Below are positions 28,636 through 37,832 of a stretch of 64,000 nt of DNA, piece after piece. Numbering within the stretch: the first letter of the stretch is position 1; each line of letters opens with the position of its first letter. The position numbers and the translations under genes were made by a program. Source of the DNA: Alphaproteobacteria bacterium UBA3760 (GTDB lineage: Bacteria; Pseudomonadota; Alphaproteobacteria; Rs-D84); contig DFGC01000010.1 in the NCBI GenBank assembly GCA_002371155.1, positions 22,599-86,598 on the forward strand, in the 5' to 3' direction. The notes under the pieces were generated by a model. It was not told the DNA's origin. It made no database searches and saw nothing but the letters and a program-made list of their open reading frames with translations.

Positions 28636-29891
28636 TAAAACAATCTGCGTTTTTATTATTGTGTATGATTCCAAGTATTGCGTTTGGAACGGTTGCGGGC
28701 AATGTCGATAATCGCGAGGTTATTGGTTGGGTTGGTGAAAAACCGGAATATGTTGATAAAACCGGATATAGAAATATATGGAATACCACACCATATAATA
28801 ATTATGTGTGTATTGGTTCAGGCAAAAGATGTGCTACGGGTGAATTTATATCGCCACGTCACATTTTAACCAATGTTCATGTTGCCCATGGTTGTGGTTT
28901 AGGTATCAACCCAGAATGCGTCATACAAACGTCAGATGGCAAAACATTAAGTGCGAAAACGGTCTTTTACGGGGTAAGGGATTGGGATAAATCTCAAATG
29001 AGAACAGGAAATGATTGGGCTATATTGGAAATAACAACGCCTGGGTTTTGCAGTTCGCATTATTTTTGGCATAATATAACCACTATTGGTGGCAATATGT
29101 GGCGTGCGGGATTTGGTCAATTGCGAAAATTGACACCCCAAGATTTTGATAATATCAGAAACGCATATAATATCGCGGCACATTATACGGCTCAATTTGA
29201 TGATACGGGTTTGTATGTGAATTATCAAAATATAGCAAATAATATCATGTTAAATTTCCAAAAAGAATTCGCCAAACAAACGGGTGAAAATTTTGTTCGT
29301 GATTATTTGTTTGATAATGGTACATTAAAATTGATAGATAATTGTTCAATATTTGAACGATATAACAACAACAAAATGGCGCGACATAATTGTCAATCAT
29401 GGCCGGGTGATTCGGGCAGCTCAATACAAAGCAGATTTAATCAAATTGTTCTATTGCATAATTCTGGACTGTCGACAATTGGTGGTCAAAAACATAAAAG
29501 TTCTGGGATATCAACATCGCAAATTTTTTCTGATGAAATAATGAATGTGTTGAATGATTCCAGGAAAAATTGCAATGCAACACAAACATCTAAAAAAACG
29601 CGGTATAATTCACAATCCGCAATTCGCAAAATTGGTGTTGTATGTGTAGAATCAGATTTGCCCCCACATGCATCCGACGGTGTTTATATAAAATCTGCAT
29701 CAAAAAAATACGATTGTTCGGATGGTGTTGCATGTTCATGTGCGGCAACACAATGTGAATCTGGGTATTATTTGGTTGTAAATTCCAATGGTGATTCCCA
29801 GGGGTGGTGCTATACCCATCGTTGCCCAACGGGTCAACATTTGAATATAATTGATGGGATAAAAACAGATACAAAATGTGTTGACGACTAA
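28632..29891 (+). CDS. Exported trypsin-like serine protease
   Basis: 419 residues with a signal peptide (MIKQSAFLLLCMIPSIAFG). The S1 catalytic triad is readable: His in ILTNVHVAHGC (residue 83), Asp in GNDWAILEI, and Ser in WPGDSGSS. At least ten cysteines imply disulfides, and the C-terminal 90 residues form a separate cysteine-rich module (CSCAATQCESGYY ... CPTGQ). Start 28632 is set by the 4-base ATGA overlap with the upstream gene. Chymotrypsin-fold proteases with a Cys-rich tail suggest a secreted or surface role. Confidence 0.85.
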   Translation: MIKQSAFLLLCMIPSIAFGTVAGNVDNREVIGWVGEKPEYVDKTGYRNIWNTTPYNNYVCIGSGKRCATGEFISPRHILTNVHVAHGCGLGINPECVIQTSDGKTLSAKTVFYGVRDWDKSQMRTGNDWAILEITTPGFCSSHYFWHNITTIGGNMWRAGFGQLRKLTPQDFDNIRNAYNIAAHYTAQFDDTGLYVNYQNIANNIMLNFQKEFAKQTGENFVRDYLFDNGTLKLIDNCSIFERYNNNKMARHNCQSWPGDSGSSIQSRFNQIVLLHNSGLSTIGGQKHKSSGISTSQIFSDEIMNVLNDSRKNCNATQTSKKTRYNSQSAIRKIGVVCVESDLPPHASDGVYIKSASKKYDCSDGVACSCAATQCESGYYLVVNSNGDSQGWCYTHRCPTGQHLNIIDGIKTDTKCVDD

Positions 29892-29929
29892 AATTTTTGT
29901 GCTATTCTTCGTATCGAAGAGGTATAAAA

Positions 29930-30136
29930 ATGGCAAACAAAAGAAAAACATTGATTTTAATGGCTTTGATGTGTTTGGCTGCGTGCGCACGTTCTGATGA
30001 AAATAATTCGCACAATAATGGCGGTGTATACAGTCCTGCTGATTATGACCGTGCAACATGGAATAAATTGGATTCTGTATACTTGCATGGCTTGGAAATG
30101 CGCTATGCAGATTCTGTGAATCAAAAAACCAGGTAA
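29930..30136 (+). CDS. Small lipoprotein, copy 1
   Basis: 68 residues. The lipobox LAAC follows a short hydrophobic signal (KTLILMALMC), so the mature protein is a 47-residue lipid-anchored peptide rich in Asp, Asn and Ser. AGAGGTATAAAA sets the start at 29930. A shorter paralog follows 32 bases downstream with the same LMCL-x-A-x-AC and SDEN stretch. Confidence 0.7.
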   Translation: MANKRKTLILMALMCLAACARSDENNSHNNGGVYSPADYDRATWNKLDSVYLHGLEMRYADSVNQKTR

Positions 30137-30168
30137 TCTATTTGTTATATGTATCAAAGGGGTAAAAA

Positions 30169-30360
30169 ATGAAAAAAAATAAAAAAATGTTGGCTTTGTT
30201 GGCATTAATGTGTTTGGGGGCGGTTGCATGTTCTGACGAAAATGATACACCAAATGAAGATAACGGCAATGGAATGCCGCATTATGACACTGCATCATGG
30301 ACATGGGATAAACACGTGGTCCCAGATACAATATTTTATAAATCCCAAAAATCCAGATAA
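30169..30360 (+). CDS. Small lipoprotein, copy 2
   Basis: 63 residues, with signal KMLALLALMCLGAVAC ending in a lipobox Cys followed by SDEN as in copy 1. The mature part is acidic and tryptophan-containing. AAAGGGGTAAAAA precedes the start. The pair probably arose by tandem duplication. Function unknown. Confidence 0.7.
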   Translation: MKKNKKMLALLALMCLGAVACSDENDTPNEDNGNGMPHYDTASWTWDKHVVPDTIFYKSQKSR

Positions 30361-30363
30361 TCA

Positions 30364-30386
30364 AACGGGCGTAATGCCCGTTTTTT
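30364..30386 (+). terminator. Terminator after the lipoprotein pair
   Basis: AACGGGC and GCCCGTT around GTAAT, then TTTT. Confidence 0.88.
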
Positions 30387-30425
30387 AATATTGAAATCAT
30401 AAAAATCATTGTTAGAATAAGCTTT

Positions 30426-31664
30426 ATGAAAAAATTACCTGAATTATTGGCACCGGCGGGAACTTATGATGCGTTCAAAACGGCGGTTTTATATGGGGCG
30501 GATGCGATTTATGCGGGACTGCCGGGTTTTTCTATGCGGGCGCGTGCAAAAATTGATGTTGACGGTGTGCGTGCGGGGATTGAATTTGCACATGCGCATG
30601 GCAAGAAAGTCTATTTGGCGTTTAATTTATTTGCGCACGACCGGGATTTCCAAAATATGCCACGCGTTCGCGAAATTATCGAATATCTGCGCCCAGACGC
30701 CCTGATTGTGGCGGATGCGGGTGTTATGACATGGGTGCGTGAAAATTTCCCAGATATGCCAATTCATGTTTCAACCCAGGCAAATATTTGTTCGGCGGCA
30801 TCTGTTAAATTTTGGAAATCGGCGGGGGCATCGCTTTGCGTTCTCGCGCGCGAGGTTTCGCATAGTGAGTTTTGTTCAATTCGGCAACAGTGTCCCGATA
30901 TTAAATTGGAAATCTTTGTTCATGGTGCGATGTGTATGGCGTATTCTGGGCGGTGTCTGTTATCAAATTATATAACGGGTCGTCCGTCAAATCGTGGTGC
31001 GTGCGCACAATTATGTCGTTGGAAATACGATGTGATTTTACGGGAAAAAGAATCTGGCGTTGAAATGCCAATCGATGAAGATGAACATGGTGCATATATT
31101 TTGAACAGTAAAGATTTATGTCTAATGCCACGCATCGCCGAAGTGTTGTCGTCTAACCCGGATTCATTAAAGATAGAGGGTCGCAACCGTTCTGAATATT
31201 ATGTGGGGTCGGTCGTGCGCGCGTATCGTAACGCAATGGATGCATGGGCGCGCGACCCGGCGCATTTTGACCCGTCGCCATTTATGGCGGATTTAGATGT
31301 ATTGGAAACGCGCGGATATACAACGGCATTTTTTGATGGTGGTTTGCCGGCAACGGCGCACAATTTTGACACAACAAAATCTGATTCAATGTATCATGCC
31401 GCTGGCGTAATAACATCGGTTGATAACAAAAATATTACATTTGAATTAAGAAATGAAATCCGTGCAGGCGATGAAATCACATTTTTATTACCACGCGACA
31501 AATTTACAATAAAATTAGATAAAATCATAAACGCAAAAAATGGCGAAATATTGCCCAAGATGTCGGCGGGACAAAATAACGCATGCCTGATACCGTGCGC
31601 AATAATCCCACCACAATATTTACCCCAAATGCAAGAATACATATTGGCATATAAACATAAATAA
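30426..31664 (+). CDS. trhP: U32-family tRNA hydroxylation protein (TrhP/YegQ)
   Basis: 412 residues. The U32 signature is complete: PELLAPAGTYDAFKTAV at the N-terminus, HVSTQANICS, and EIFVHGAMCMAYSGRC followed by CAQLCRWKY, whose cysteines bind an iron-sulfur cluster in this family. SLKIEGRNRSEYYV lies near residue 248. TrhP makes 5-hydroxyuridine at the wobble position of tRNA; U32 proteins were formerly called peptidases. Other U32 members (RlhA, UbiU) are possible but the length fits TrhP. Confidence 0.85.
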   Translation: MKKLPELLAPAGTYDAFKTAVLYGADAIYAGLPGFSMRARAKIDVDGVRAGIEFAHAHGKKVYLAFNLFAHDRDFQNMPRVREIIEYLRPDALIVADAGVMTWVRENFPDMPIHVSTQANICSAASVKFWKSAGASLCVLAREVSHSEFCSIRQQCPDIKLEIFVHGAMCMAYSGRCLLSNYITGRPSNRGACAQLCRWKYDVILREKESGVEMPIDEDEHGAYILNSKDLCLMPRIAEVLSSNPDSLKIEGRNRSEYYVGSVVRAYRNAMDAWARDPAHFDPSPFMADLDVLETRGYTTAFFDGGLPATAHNFDTTKSDSMYHAAGVITSVDNKNITFELRNEIRAGDEITFLLPRDKFTIKLDKIINAKNGEILPKMSAGQNNACLIPCAIIPPQYLPQMQEYILAYKHK

Positions 31665-31691
31665 AAACACCGCCAAATTGGCGGTGTTTTT
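31663..31691. terminator. Bidirectional terminator
   Basis: A 13-bp perfect stem (AAAAACACCGCCA) with a 3-base loop lies between convergent genes, with T-runs on both strands. Confidence 0.9.
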
Positions 31692-31695
31692 TACA

Positions 31696-32271
31696 TTATG
31701 CTGCTTTTTGATATTTGTTATATGCAAACATTTCCAGTAATTTCTTTTGGTCTAATCTTTGCAATGTTGTGGCCTGTGCCGGTTTTTCCGCCACATTTGT
31801 TTTTGTTGGTTTGTATTGCATAGATTTTTGACGCGCCAACATATTTTGTTCTTTGGATTTTTGCGCGGCATTTTTGATTTGCGCAACATTTTGATTTTGA
31901 TTGCGTTGCACAACACCGCGATTTAATTCTGCATCCAATGCGCGTTTTGCCGTCGCAACCTGATGTTCGCCAAATGCGCGATATTTTTGCGATTGTTTTT
32001 TATCCAAAACATTTTCCGAAGACGGCGATGTCATAATTTGTTTTGACACAGATTTCGATAAATTTTGGACATTTGATTTAACATCATTTGATACCGGATT
32101 TGATTTATCGATTGTATTGGAATACGCCCGCATTTGTTCCAGTGATTTTTGTTTTGCGCGCCCCAATGTCATTTTATCTTGGGACCAATACACATAAACA
32201 AAACCGACATACATTTTTTTAACATTGATTTCAACAGTTGTCTGTTTTACATTGATTTTAACATTTGTCAT
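31696..32271 (-). CDS. Hypothetical Lys/Gln-rich helical protein
   Basis: 191 residues. After a short beta-like N-terminus (MTNVKINVKQTTVEINVKK) the protein is nearly all Lys, Gln, Ala, Asn and Ser and probably helical, without signal peptide or membrane segment. Start 32271 is fixed by AAAGGAGG. No family recognised. Confidence 0.6.
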   Translation of the reverse strand: MTNVKINVKQTTVEINVKKMYVGFVYVYWSQDKMTLGRAKQKSLEQMRAYSNTIDKSNPVSNDVKSNVQNLSKSVSKQIMTSPSSENVLDKKQSQKYRAFGEHQVATAKRALDAELNRGVVQRNQNQNVAQIKNAAQKSKEQNMLARQKSMQYKPTKTNVAEKPAQATTLQRLDQKKLLEMFAYNKYQKAA

Positions 32272-32373
32272 GGTTGCCTCCTTTGTGGCTGTAATCCCCA
32301 TGGCACCATCACCACAGGATACATATATAGGTCGAAAAAAATATATTTCAAGTCTGTCAAGCAAAAGATTTTT

Positions 32374-32402
32374 TTGACATCTATGCGATTATATAGAATA
32401 AT
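32374..32402 (+). promoter_or_regulatory. Promoter of the 32.5 kb barrel gene
   Basis: TTGACA at 32374-32379 and AATAAT at 32397-32402 with a 17-base spacer; transcription would begin near 32409, giving a leader of about 108 bases. Confidence 0.55.
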
Positions 32403-32429
32403 ATGCCCGTTATGCCGCAAAGCACACTA

Positions 32430-32480
32430 TTGCCAATAATGGGTGGTGTGGGCAATAACCCTGGTCTTGCCAATAATGGG
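32430..32480 (+). promoter_or_regulatory. Structured leader with repeated TTGCCAATAATGGG
   Basis: The 14-mer TTGCCAATAATGGG occurs at 32430-32443 and again at 32467-32480. GGCAATA between them (32451-32457) can pair with TATTGCC upstream, or with the second TTGCC, so two folds exclude each other. The spacing to the start of the barrel gene would suit control of its translation. No known riboswitch class recognised. Confidence 0.45.
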
Positions 32481-32516
32481 GGTCAGGAATTTCATCACAA
32501 AATTAAGGAGATATAG

Positions 32517-33509
32517 ATGAAAAAAACTTTGAAAACTGTGGCGATTGCTGCGGCAACCATGATTACAACGGGGGCTTTTGCATCTGTCACAAAAAATATG
32601 GAAAATCCACTTTTTACACCAAAATCGGGCGAGTTTTATTCTAAAACGGGTCTGGGGTTGATGTATAAAAAATCCGACCACACGGTGGCTATGCGTGCCA
32701 AGGGCACCGCGGGCGACCCAGAATTCCCGGTATATCGTGCAACCGAAGATTTTGGGTATGGATTTACCGACCGTTTAACCGGTTATGTATCCCTGGGTTA
32801 TACACACAATGGCGATATTGACCGCAAGGGTATGCATCGCGGTCGTTTGGGATTAAATTATCGCGTTATTGAAACTTTAGAAGATTTGGTTTGGGATATC
32901 TATGGCGAAGGTTATCTGTCTGGCGTAACGCCGATGAAGGGTTCTTATAATCTGCAAACCGGATTTAAATACGACAATTTTTCGAATGGTCGTTGGGGTG
33001 CGGTGTTTGGAACGCGCGTGGGTAAAAAATGGTCGCGCCTGACCACATCGTTGTTCTTGGAATACCTGCAAACATTTGGCAATCACAACAACGAAATTGA
33101 TGTCACAATGATTCCAACATTTACCACCGTTGATAAAATTTCGGTTGATTTGAAATCAACAAATGAAACAACGGTTGGAATCAATGCGTTTTACCAGGCT
33201 GATGATCGTTGGTCATTTGGTGGCGGATTCCGTTTTGTTGAACATTCCGATAATGGTGTAAAATCTGTTCATACAAAATTGAATACACCTGCGGAATTAT
33301 ATACTGCAAAAATGTTGTTGGATAAAACCCACGACATGGACGACGGATGGCATGAATACATCGTGTCTGGGGTTTTGGCAAACCAAATCACAGATGCGTT
33401 CCAATTGGCTTTGGTTGGCGAATACACATTTGATTTTTCGCATCCAAATTCCCAAAACGGAACCGATGTCAAAGTTGAACTGGGCGTTCGCGCGAATGTT
33501 CGCTTTTAA
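32517..33509 (+). CDS. Outer-membrane beta-barrel protein
   Basis: 330 residues. A signal peptide (MKKTLKTVAIAAATMITTGAFA) is followed by amphipathic strands with aromatic ends (GLGLMYKKS, TGYVSLGYTH, WGAVFGTRVG) and a terminal Phe in GVRANVRF, the barrel-assembly signal. AAGGAGATATAG precedes the ATG. A 14-strand or smaller barrel is likely; substrate unknown. Preceded by a structured leader. Confidence 0.78.
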   Translation: MKKTLKTVAIAAATMITTGAFASVTKNMENPLFTPKSGEFYSKTGLGLMYKKSDHTVAMRAKGTAGDPEFPVYRATEDFGYGFTDRLTGYVSLGYTHNGDIDRKGMHRGRLGLNYRVIETLEDLVWDIYGEGYLSGVTPMKGSYNLQTGFKYDNFSNGRWGAVFGTRVGKKWSRLTTSLFLEYLQTFGNHNNEIDVTMIPTFTTVDKISVDLKSTNETTVGINAFYQADDRWSFGGGFRFVEHSDNGVKSVHTKLNTPAELYTAKMLLDKTHDMDDGWHEYIVSGVLANQITDAFQLALVGEYTFDFSHPNSQNGTDVKVELGVRANVRF

Positions 33510-33540
33510 TCTGTAAAGGATAAATTTTATATTGGACATT

Positions 33541-33570
33541 TCCCCATGATTTTTCATGGGGATTTTTTTA
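33541..33570 (+). terminator. Terminator after the barrel gene
   Basis: TCCCCATGA and TCATGGGGA with a TTTT loop, followed by seven T. Confidence 0.92.
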
Positions 33571-33638
33571 TTTTGAATAAATACTTTTCTATGATTTTAT
33601 TTTATGATATAATAAACTAAAAGAAATATGGAAAGAAG

Positions 33639-34712
33639 ATGAAAAAATCCAAAATTTTTGGGATTTTTGCCGTTTTATGTGCGGGTGCACCAATCGGCGC
33701 GCATGCGGCATATCCCGTGTATTCGGGTCAACCGACAATGATAAACAACGGCCCCCAGGTTTTATTACCAACAACAACGGGTGCGGTTGTTGCAACAAAT
33801 TCTGTGGCGGCGGCGCGTCCGACGCGTGTGACGGGGGCATTGCCACGCGTGGGTTCATCTGCGACAAACGCAGGTCGCCGTTATTATCAACCGTCTGATT
33901 TTGACAGACTTGCCGACAGTGGCCTGTATATCGGTCTGTCCGCTGGATACAGTGTCAGTATCATGGGCGAATTTTCGGCGGATTATTCGGGTGAACCGGG
34001 GGCGTATATGGTGCCGGGTGCGTTTTCATCGGGTGGACTGGCAAATGATACGGTGATTCCATTACAGTTATCGTTGGGTGCCGCAATAAACAGTGATTTG
34101 CGCATAGATTTTTCTTATTCGCGTTATGCCGATATATCATATCCACAAAGTGTCCAAACTGCGGACGGTTCGGGCGGATTTGTGACGGCGACGGCAACGG
34201 GTGGTGCGATAACATCGAATATTGCAATGTTGAATTTTTATTATAATATTGATTCTTATACTGGATATTTGGCGGGCGGTTCATTACGGCCATATATCGG
34301 TGCGGGTGTGGGTGTTGCACTGAACACAACCGCGGACTATACGGTATATGACGGCACATTTTATTCCGAGGCCGACCCATCCGATCCCGGTGTTTCCGAA
34401 GGCGACCCAACCGGTGTTGATAACATAAACGCATATCATAACGGCGGCACAAATGAACAACTGGCATTTGCCGTCGAAGGCGGGGTCAGTACCGAGTTAG
34501 GCGATGGTATGAAACTGGATTTATTTGTTCGCTATATGCACATGGGCAAAACCAAATCTTCGGGCAGTATTGTTTTAACCCAAGACGAATGGTTCGCCGA
34601 TGGTGCGGGTGGCGAAGGCGCATATCAAACCGTCGCACATTATGTCGATTGGACCGAAAGTGCCCCAATCAGCACGGTTGACATCGGCGCGCGTTTGCGG
34701 TTGCAATTCTGA
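33639..34712 (+). CDS. Opacity/OmpA-like surface beta-barrel protein
   Basis: 357 residues. Signal peptide to AHA near residue 23, a Thr/Val/Ala-rich linker (residues 30-85), then an eight-strand type barrel starting at GLYIGLSAGYSVS and including LRPYIGAGVGVALN and EGGVSTELGDGMKLDLFVRYMHMG, ending in IGARLRLQF. This pattern is that of the opacity/surface-antigen barrels of proteobacteria. Long extracellular loops rich in Asp, Gly and Ser would be surface-exposed. Confidence 0.78.
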   Translation: MKKSKIFGIFAVLCAGAPIGAHAAYPVYSGQPTMINNGPQVLLPTTTGAVVATNSVAAARPTRVTGALPRVGSSATNAGRRYYQPSDFDRLADSGLYIGLSAGYSVSIMGEFSADYSGEPGAYMVPGAFSSGGLANDTVIPLQLSLGAAINSDLRIDFSYSRYADISYPQSVQTADGSGGFVTATATGGAITSNIAMLNFYYNIDSYTGYLAGGSLRPYIGAGVGVALNTTADYTVYDGTFYSEADPSDPGVSEGDPTGVDNINAYHNGGTNEQLAFAVEGGVSTELGDGMKLDLFVRYMHMGKTKSSGSIVLTQDEWFADGAGGEGAYQTVAHYVDWTESAPISTVDIGARLRLQF

Positions 34713-34743
34713 TAAAATGATTGCGCATGTACGGGGGGAGAGA

Positions 34744-36381
34744 ATGAAAGCATCAAGATTAAAATTTTTAATTTTATCGATACCGGCGGCGACGGTGATG
34801 TTTCCATTTTCTGGGGCACATGCGGCATTGCGCGTAACAAATTCTGCGACGGTGCAAAACCAGATTCAGGCAAATGCAATGCGTAACGCCATGATGCAAT
34901 CGGCCACGCAATCACAGGTTGCGCGCACAGTCACAAACGCAAATGGCGAAACTATATCTGTATCAAACGAAGAATTTGACCGTTGCGCGTCAATTTACCC
35001 CGGTGGTGTATTCGATTGGGCAACCCCAACCGCGGGAACGAAATCTGGGGGTGGGGCAACATGCGTTGCATTGGTTGAAATGCGGTCATATAAAAATCCG
35101 AACAGTCCCACCTATACGGTTTTGGCAAACGATTATGTTGCCGCGGGTGATTCGGTAAAATGCAACATAGATTATTTTCGCAATTTAACATTGGCGGGAC
35201 GCGAATTTGTGTATCCTGCGGATAATCCACCAACAATCGCAGATGTCGAATCTGTCATGGCCCAGGAACAAAAATCAAATGCCGGATTCAAAATATTGGG
35301 CGCGGCATTGGTCGGTGGCATCGGCGGAAATTTACTGGGCAAGCCCGAATTGGGCAACGATTCCATGTTGGGACTGGGGGCGGATAAATTAAAAACAACC
35401 GCGATTGGCGCGGGTGCGGCGGCGGCATTAATGACCGCCAGCACACAAAGCAACGATTATAAAACCGGAACTGTTATTCTATCAACGGGTGTAAATGCGG
35501 CGGCGGGCGCAGTTGCGGGAAATTTGGCGGCAACCGGCGATGATGTATTAAAAATTGCAGATTGCCCAGATACCGGCGCATTAAACGGTAAAAAATGTTT
35601 ATACGGCGTTTTTGAAAGAAAGCCCAACGACCCCAATATGAAAGATAAAGCCGACGAAGGTTATACATGGTATTATAATTTAACAAGCCATAATATGGTC
35701 GAATGTAAAGATGAGAAGCCATACTCTTGCAATTCAATATCGTTGTCAAATGTAAAATTCGAGAACGAAAAATGTGAAACAAAATGCAACGATGATATAA
35801 AAATAGATGAGTGCCAAAAATGTTTGGAAACACAGTTTACTAATTCTGATAAATATCAAATCTGTGATAAAAAAATGGTTAAAAAAGTGGAGGCCAATGA
35901 TTGCAAAGTTAAAGATTCATCTGAATATATTAAAATTGCCAAAGGAAATCCGGCGGGGCGGCGTTCTCCGGCGATGATAGTATTCAATGAACCTGACAAA
36001 TTATTCGGATATAAATATGCCGATTGGTCAAAATTGAAAACCGAAAAATACAGCAATGTTGCTGTATATGATGTCCGTGGCAATGTAATCACTGGTTTAA
36101 CGACGGACAGTTTTTATCCGTCATTGCAATCGGCGGATGATGGTGCGGTTGTTGATTTCGAAAATCGTGCGCGCACAAAATCCACACTTGTTGGTGCGGG
36201 CGGTGGCGCGGCATTGGGTGCAATCGCGGGTGCCGCCGGCGCAGATTCTGCAATCACCGAACGGTGGACAACCGCGGTTCGCGAATACGAAGATTCTTTG
36301 GGTAATATCCTGTGTTTAACCGGCGACAGATTTTTGGCAAAATATAACGACATCGCCATTATTCCGGCAATGAAAGAATAA
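34744..36381 (+). CDS. Exported glycine-zipper, cysteine-rich protein
   Basis: 545 residues; start 34744 has a GGGGGGAGAGA ribosome site 31 bases after the previous stop. Signal peptide to GAHA. Three glycine-zipper stretches (GAALVGGIGGNLLG near 180, GAGAAAALM near 222, GAGGGAALGAIAGAAG near 485) can insert in membranes or multimerise. Between them (residues ~275-400) is a Lys/Asp-rich part with about 15 cysteines (CETKC, CQKC). No family recognised; resembles the 27.6 kb protein in general design. Confidence 0.7.
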   Translation: MKASRLKFLILSIPAATVMFPFSGAHAALRVTNSATVQNQIQANAMRNAMMQSATQSQVARTVTNANGETISVSNEEFDRCASIYPGGVFDWATPTAGTKSGGGATCVALVEMRSYKNPNSPTYTVLANDYVAAGDSVKCNIDYFRNLTLAGREFVYPADNPPTIADVESVMAQEQKSNAGFKILGAALVGGIGGNLLGKPELGNDSMLGLGADKLKTTAIGAGAAAALMTASTQSNDYKTGTVILSTGVNAAAGAVAGNLAATGDDVLKIADCPDTGALNGKKCLYGVFERKPNDPNMKDKADEGYTWYYNLTSHNMVECKDEKPYSCNSISLSNVKFENEKCETKCNDDIKIDECQKCLETQFTNSDKYQICDKKMVKKVEANDCKVKDSSEYIKIAKGNPAGRRSPAMIVFNEPDKLFGYKYADWSKLKTEKYSNVAVYDVRGNVITGLTTDSFYPSLQSADDGAVVDFENRARTKSTLVGAGGGAALGAIAGAAGADSAITERWTTAVREYEDSLGNILCLTGDRFLAKYNDIAIIPAMKE

Positions 36382-36389
36382 TGGTGGCA

Positions 36390-36411
36390 AACAAATAAAT
36401 TTTTATTTGTT
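36390..36411 (+). terminator. AT-only hairpin after the glycine-zipper gene
   Basis: AACAAATAAA and TTTATTTGTT form a stem directly after the stop; weak but the only candidate terminator. Confidence 0.35.
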
Positions 36412-36496
36412 CTAAAAAGCCCTTGTATTAAATTTTCCCATTTAATATATTTCCCATGTACCAAGGAAAGAGATTTTTGTTTTTGGATATTTGAAT

Positions 36497-36744
36497 ATGA
36501 AAAAACTGGGAAAATATATTTTTTCGGGTTTCTGTGTTTGTCGCATTGTGGACGGGTGGGGCGGTATTGTTGGTGTCGGGTGAACTATTTTTCGCAAAAT
36601 GATACAGATAAATGCGAAATGCAAACTATGTGGATTTATTCCTATGACTATGACGATGTGTCGTCGTGTATGGCAAATTGTGTATTCAGTTGCATGGGAA
36701 ACATCCAAAAAAACAGCAATTTCCGCCGCGCAGTATTTTTATAG
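36497..36744 (+). pseudogene. Remnant of a small exported cysteine protein, two frame breaks
   Basis: MKKLGKYIF starts at 36497 but the frame stops early. A second frame then gives a good signal-peptide core (VSVFVALWTGGAVLLVSG) and a third frame runs from about 36590 to a stop at 36744 with cysteines at regular spacing (SSCMANCVFSCMGN). Joining the three pieces needs frame changes in the T-run near 36520 and the A-run near 36595. Either decayed or containing sequence errors. No family recognised. Confidence 0.4.
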
Positions 36745-36845
36745 TTAAACGATTTATATTTTTTTGATAAAAACATTTGCGCGACTTTATCAATTTTTTC
36801 TAAGATGTAATAACGTATGGTATTGAGATACTATAAAAAACAAAG

Positions 36846-37775
36846 ATGAATGGAATCAAAAGAATATTTTTGTTATCAATTATATTGGTGGCATACGCAT
36901 GTGTTGCACACGGTTATGTATTGCATATCGGTGATGTGACATTGACCCCCCAGACAACATGTGACACCGAACATAAACTATGGTTCAGACTTGGTAATGA
37001 TAAAATGTGTATTCCGATGACAACGGAATATCTGACAAACACAATACATATCAGGCATAATGGGATAATATATTCGGGTTGTGATGGAACGTGTGGTGGC
37101 GGTGAATATATTATGCCCGAAACACCACCCGATCCGATTGTGTTGCCAACAACATGCGAATGGACCCAGACGAATCCAAAAGCATATTTGTTATCGGATG
37201 GAAATCAGTATTTTGATACCAAGGTCAAGGTTGATTCAACGATTGCGATGGATTTGACTGCTGAAATTGTTGATGGAAAAAACGCGCGTTTGGTTGGTGT
37301 CGTGGGTGGTTCGTGCTTTTTTGATATGAGTATTAATGACGAGTCCGAGGTATATTTCAGAATCGGAACATCCACATATTCAAGTGTTGGTAATACTGGG
37401 ACACAGACAACAGGGAAACATTTGTGGGAAATAAAAAATAACAATTCCAGTGGAAGTGCAAAATATATCTATCAGGATGGCAAACGTGTTGGGTATAAAG
37501 GTGCAACAAAATGCACGGGAACAAACACAATTTTGGTTTTCCACAGCGACCATGTAAAGGTAGGATTAAATCCGACCGAAAACGGTGGTATGAAATTATA
37601 CTCTATAAAAATGTATAACAAAAGTGGTAAATTGTTGCACGATTACCAACCAGTTGCCAAAGGAACCGATATTTGCGGAACTGTTGTCCCAACAAATGCG
37701 ATGTGGGATTTTGTTGATAAAAAATTATACTATCCCGCGGGCACTGGTCAAATGGGGTATGGGGTTGATCCATAA
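36846..37775 (+). CDS. Exported LamG/concanavalin-like domain protein
   Basis: 309 residues with a signal peptide ending near AHG (residue 23). A cysteine-rich region (residues 35-95) precedes a beta-sandwich domain beginning YLLSDGNQYFDTKVKVD. It closes with KLYSIKMYNKSGKLLHDYQPV and then MWDFVDKKLYYPAGTGQMGYG, the 'reports its own figure' pattern common in secreted and phage-associated proteins of gut bacteria. A carbohydrate- or surface-binding role is an inference. Confidence 0.7.
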   Translation: MNGIKRIFLLSIILVAYACVAHGYVLHIGDVTLTPQTTCDTEHKLWFRLGNDKMCIPMTTEYLTNTIHIRHNGIIYSGCDGTCGGGEYIMPETPPDPIVLPTTCEWTQTNPKAYLLSDGNQYFDTKVKVDSTIAMDLTAEIVDGKNARLVGVVGGSCFFDMSINDESEVYFRIGTSTYSSVGNTGTQTTGKHLWEIKNNNSSGSAKYIYQDGKRVGYKGATKCTGTNTILVFHSDHVKVGLNPTENGGMKLYSIKMYNKSGKLLHDYQPVAKGTDICGTVVPTNAMWDFVDKKLYYPAGTGQMGYGVDP

Positions 37776-37789
37776 ACAAAAAATCACAC

Positions 37790-37810
37790 ATGCCGATTGA
37801 AAGTCGGCAT
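37790..37810. terminator. Convergent terminator
   Basis: ATGCCGA and TCGGCAT around a 7-base loop between two convergent genes. Confidence 0.65.
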
Positions 37811-37832
37811 ACAAATTAAACAAAATTCCGAT

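Noticed and set aside
32403..32516. 37-codon frame directly abutting the barrel gene as a leader peptide
   Set aside because: Its first ATG overlaps the -10 hexamer and lies upstream of the expected transcript start; a shorter form from 32412 has no ribosome site. Kept only as leader structure.
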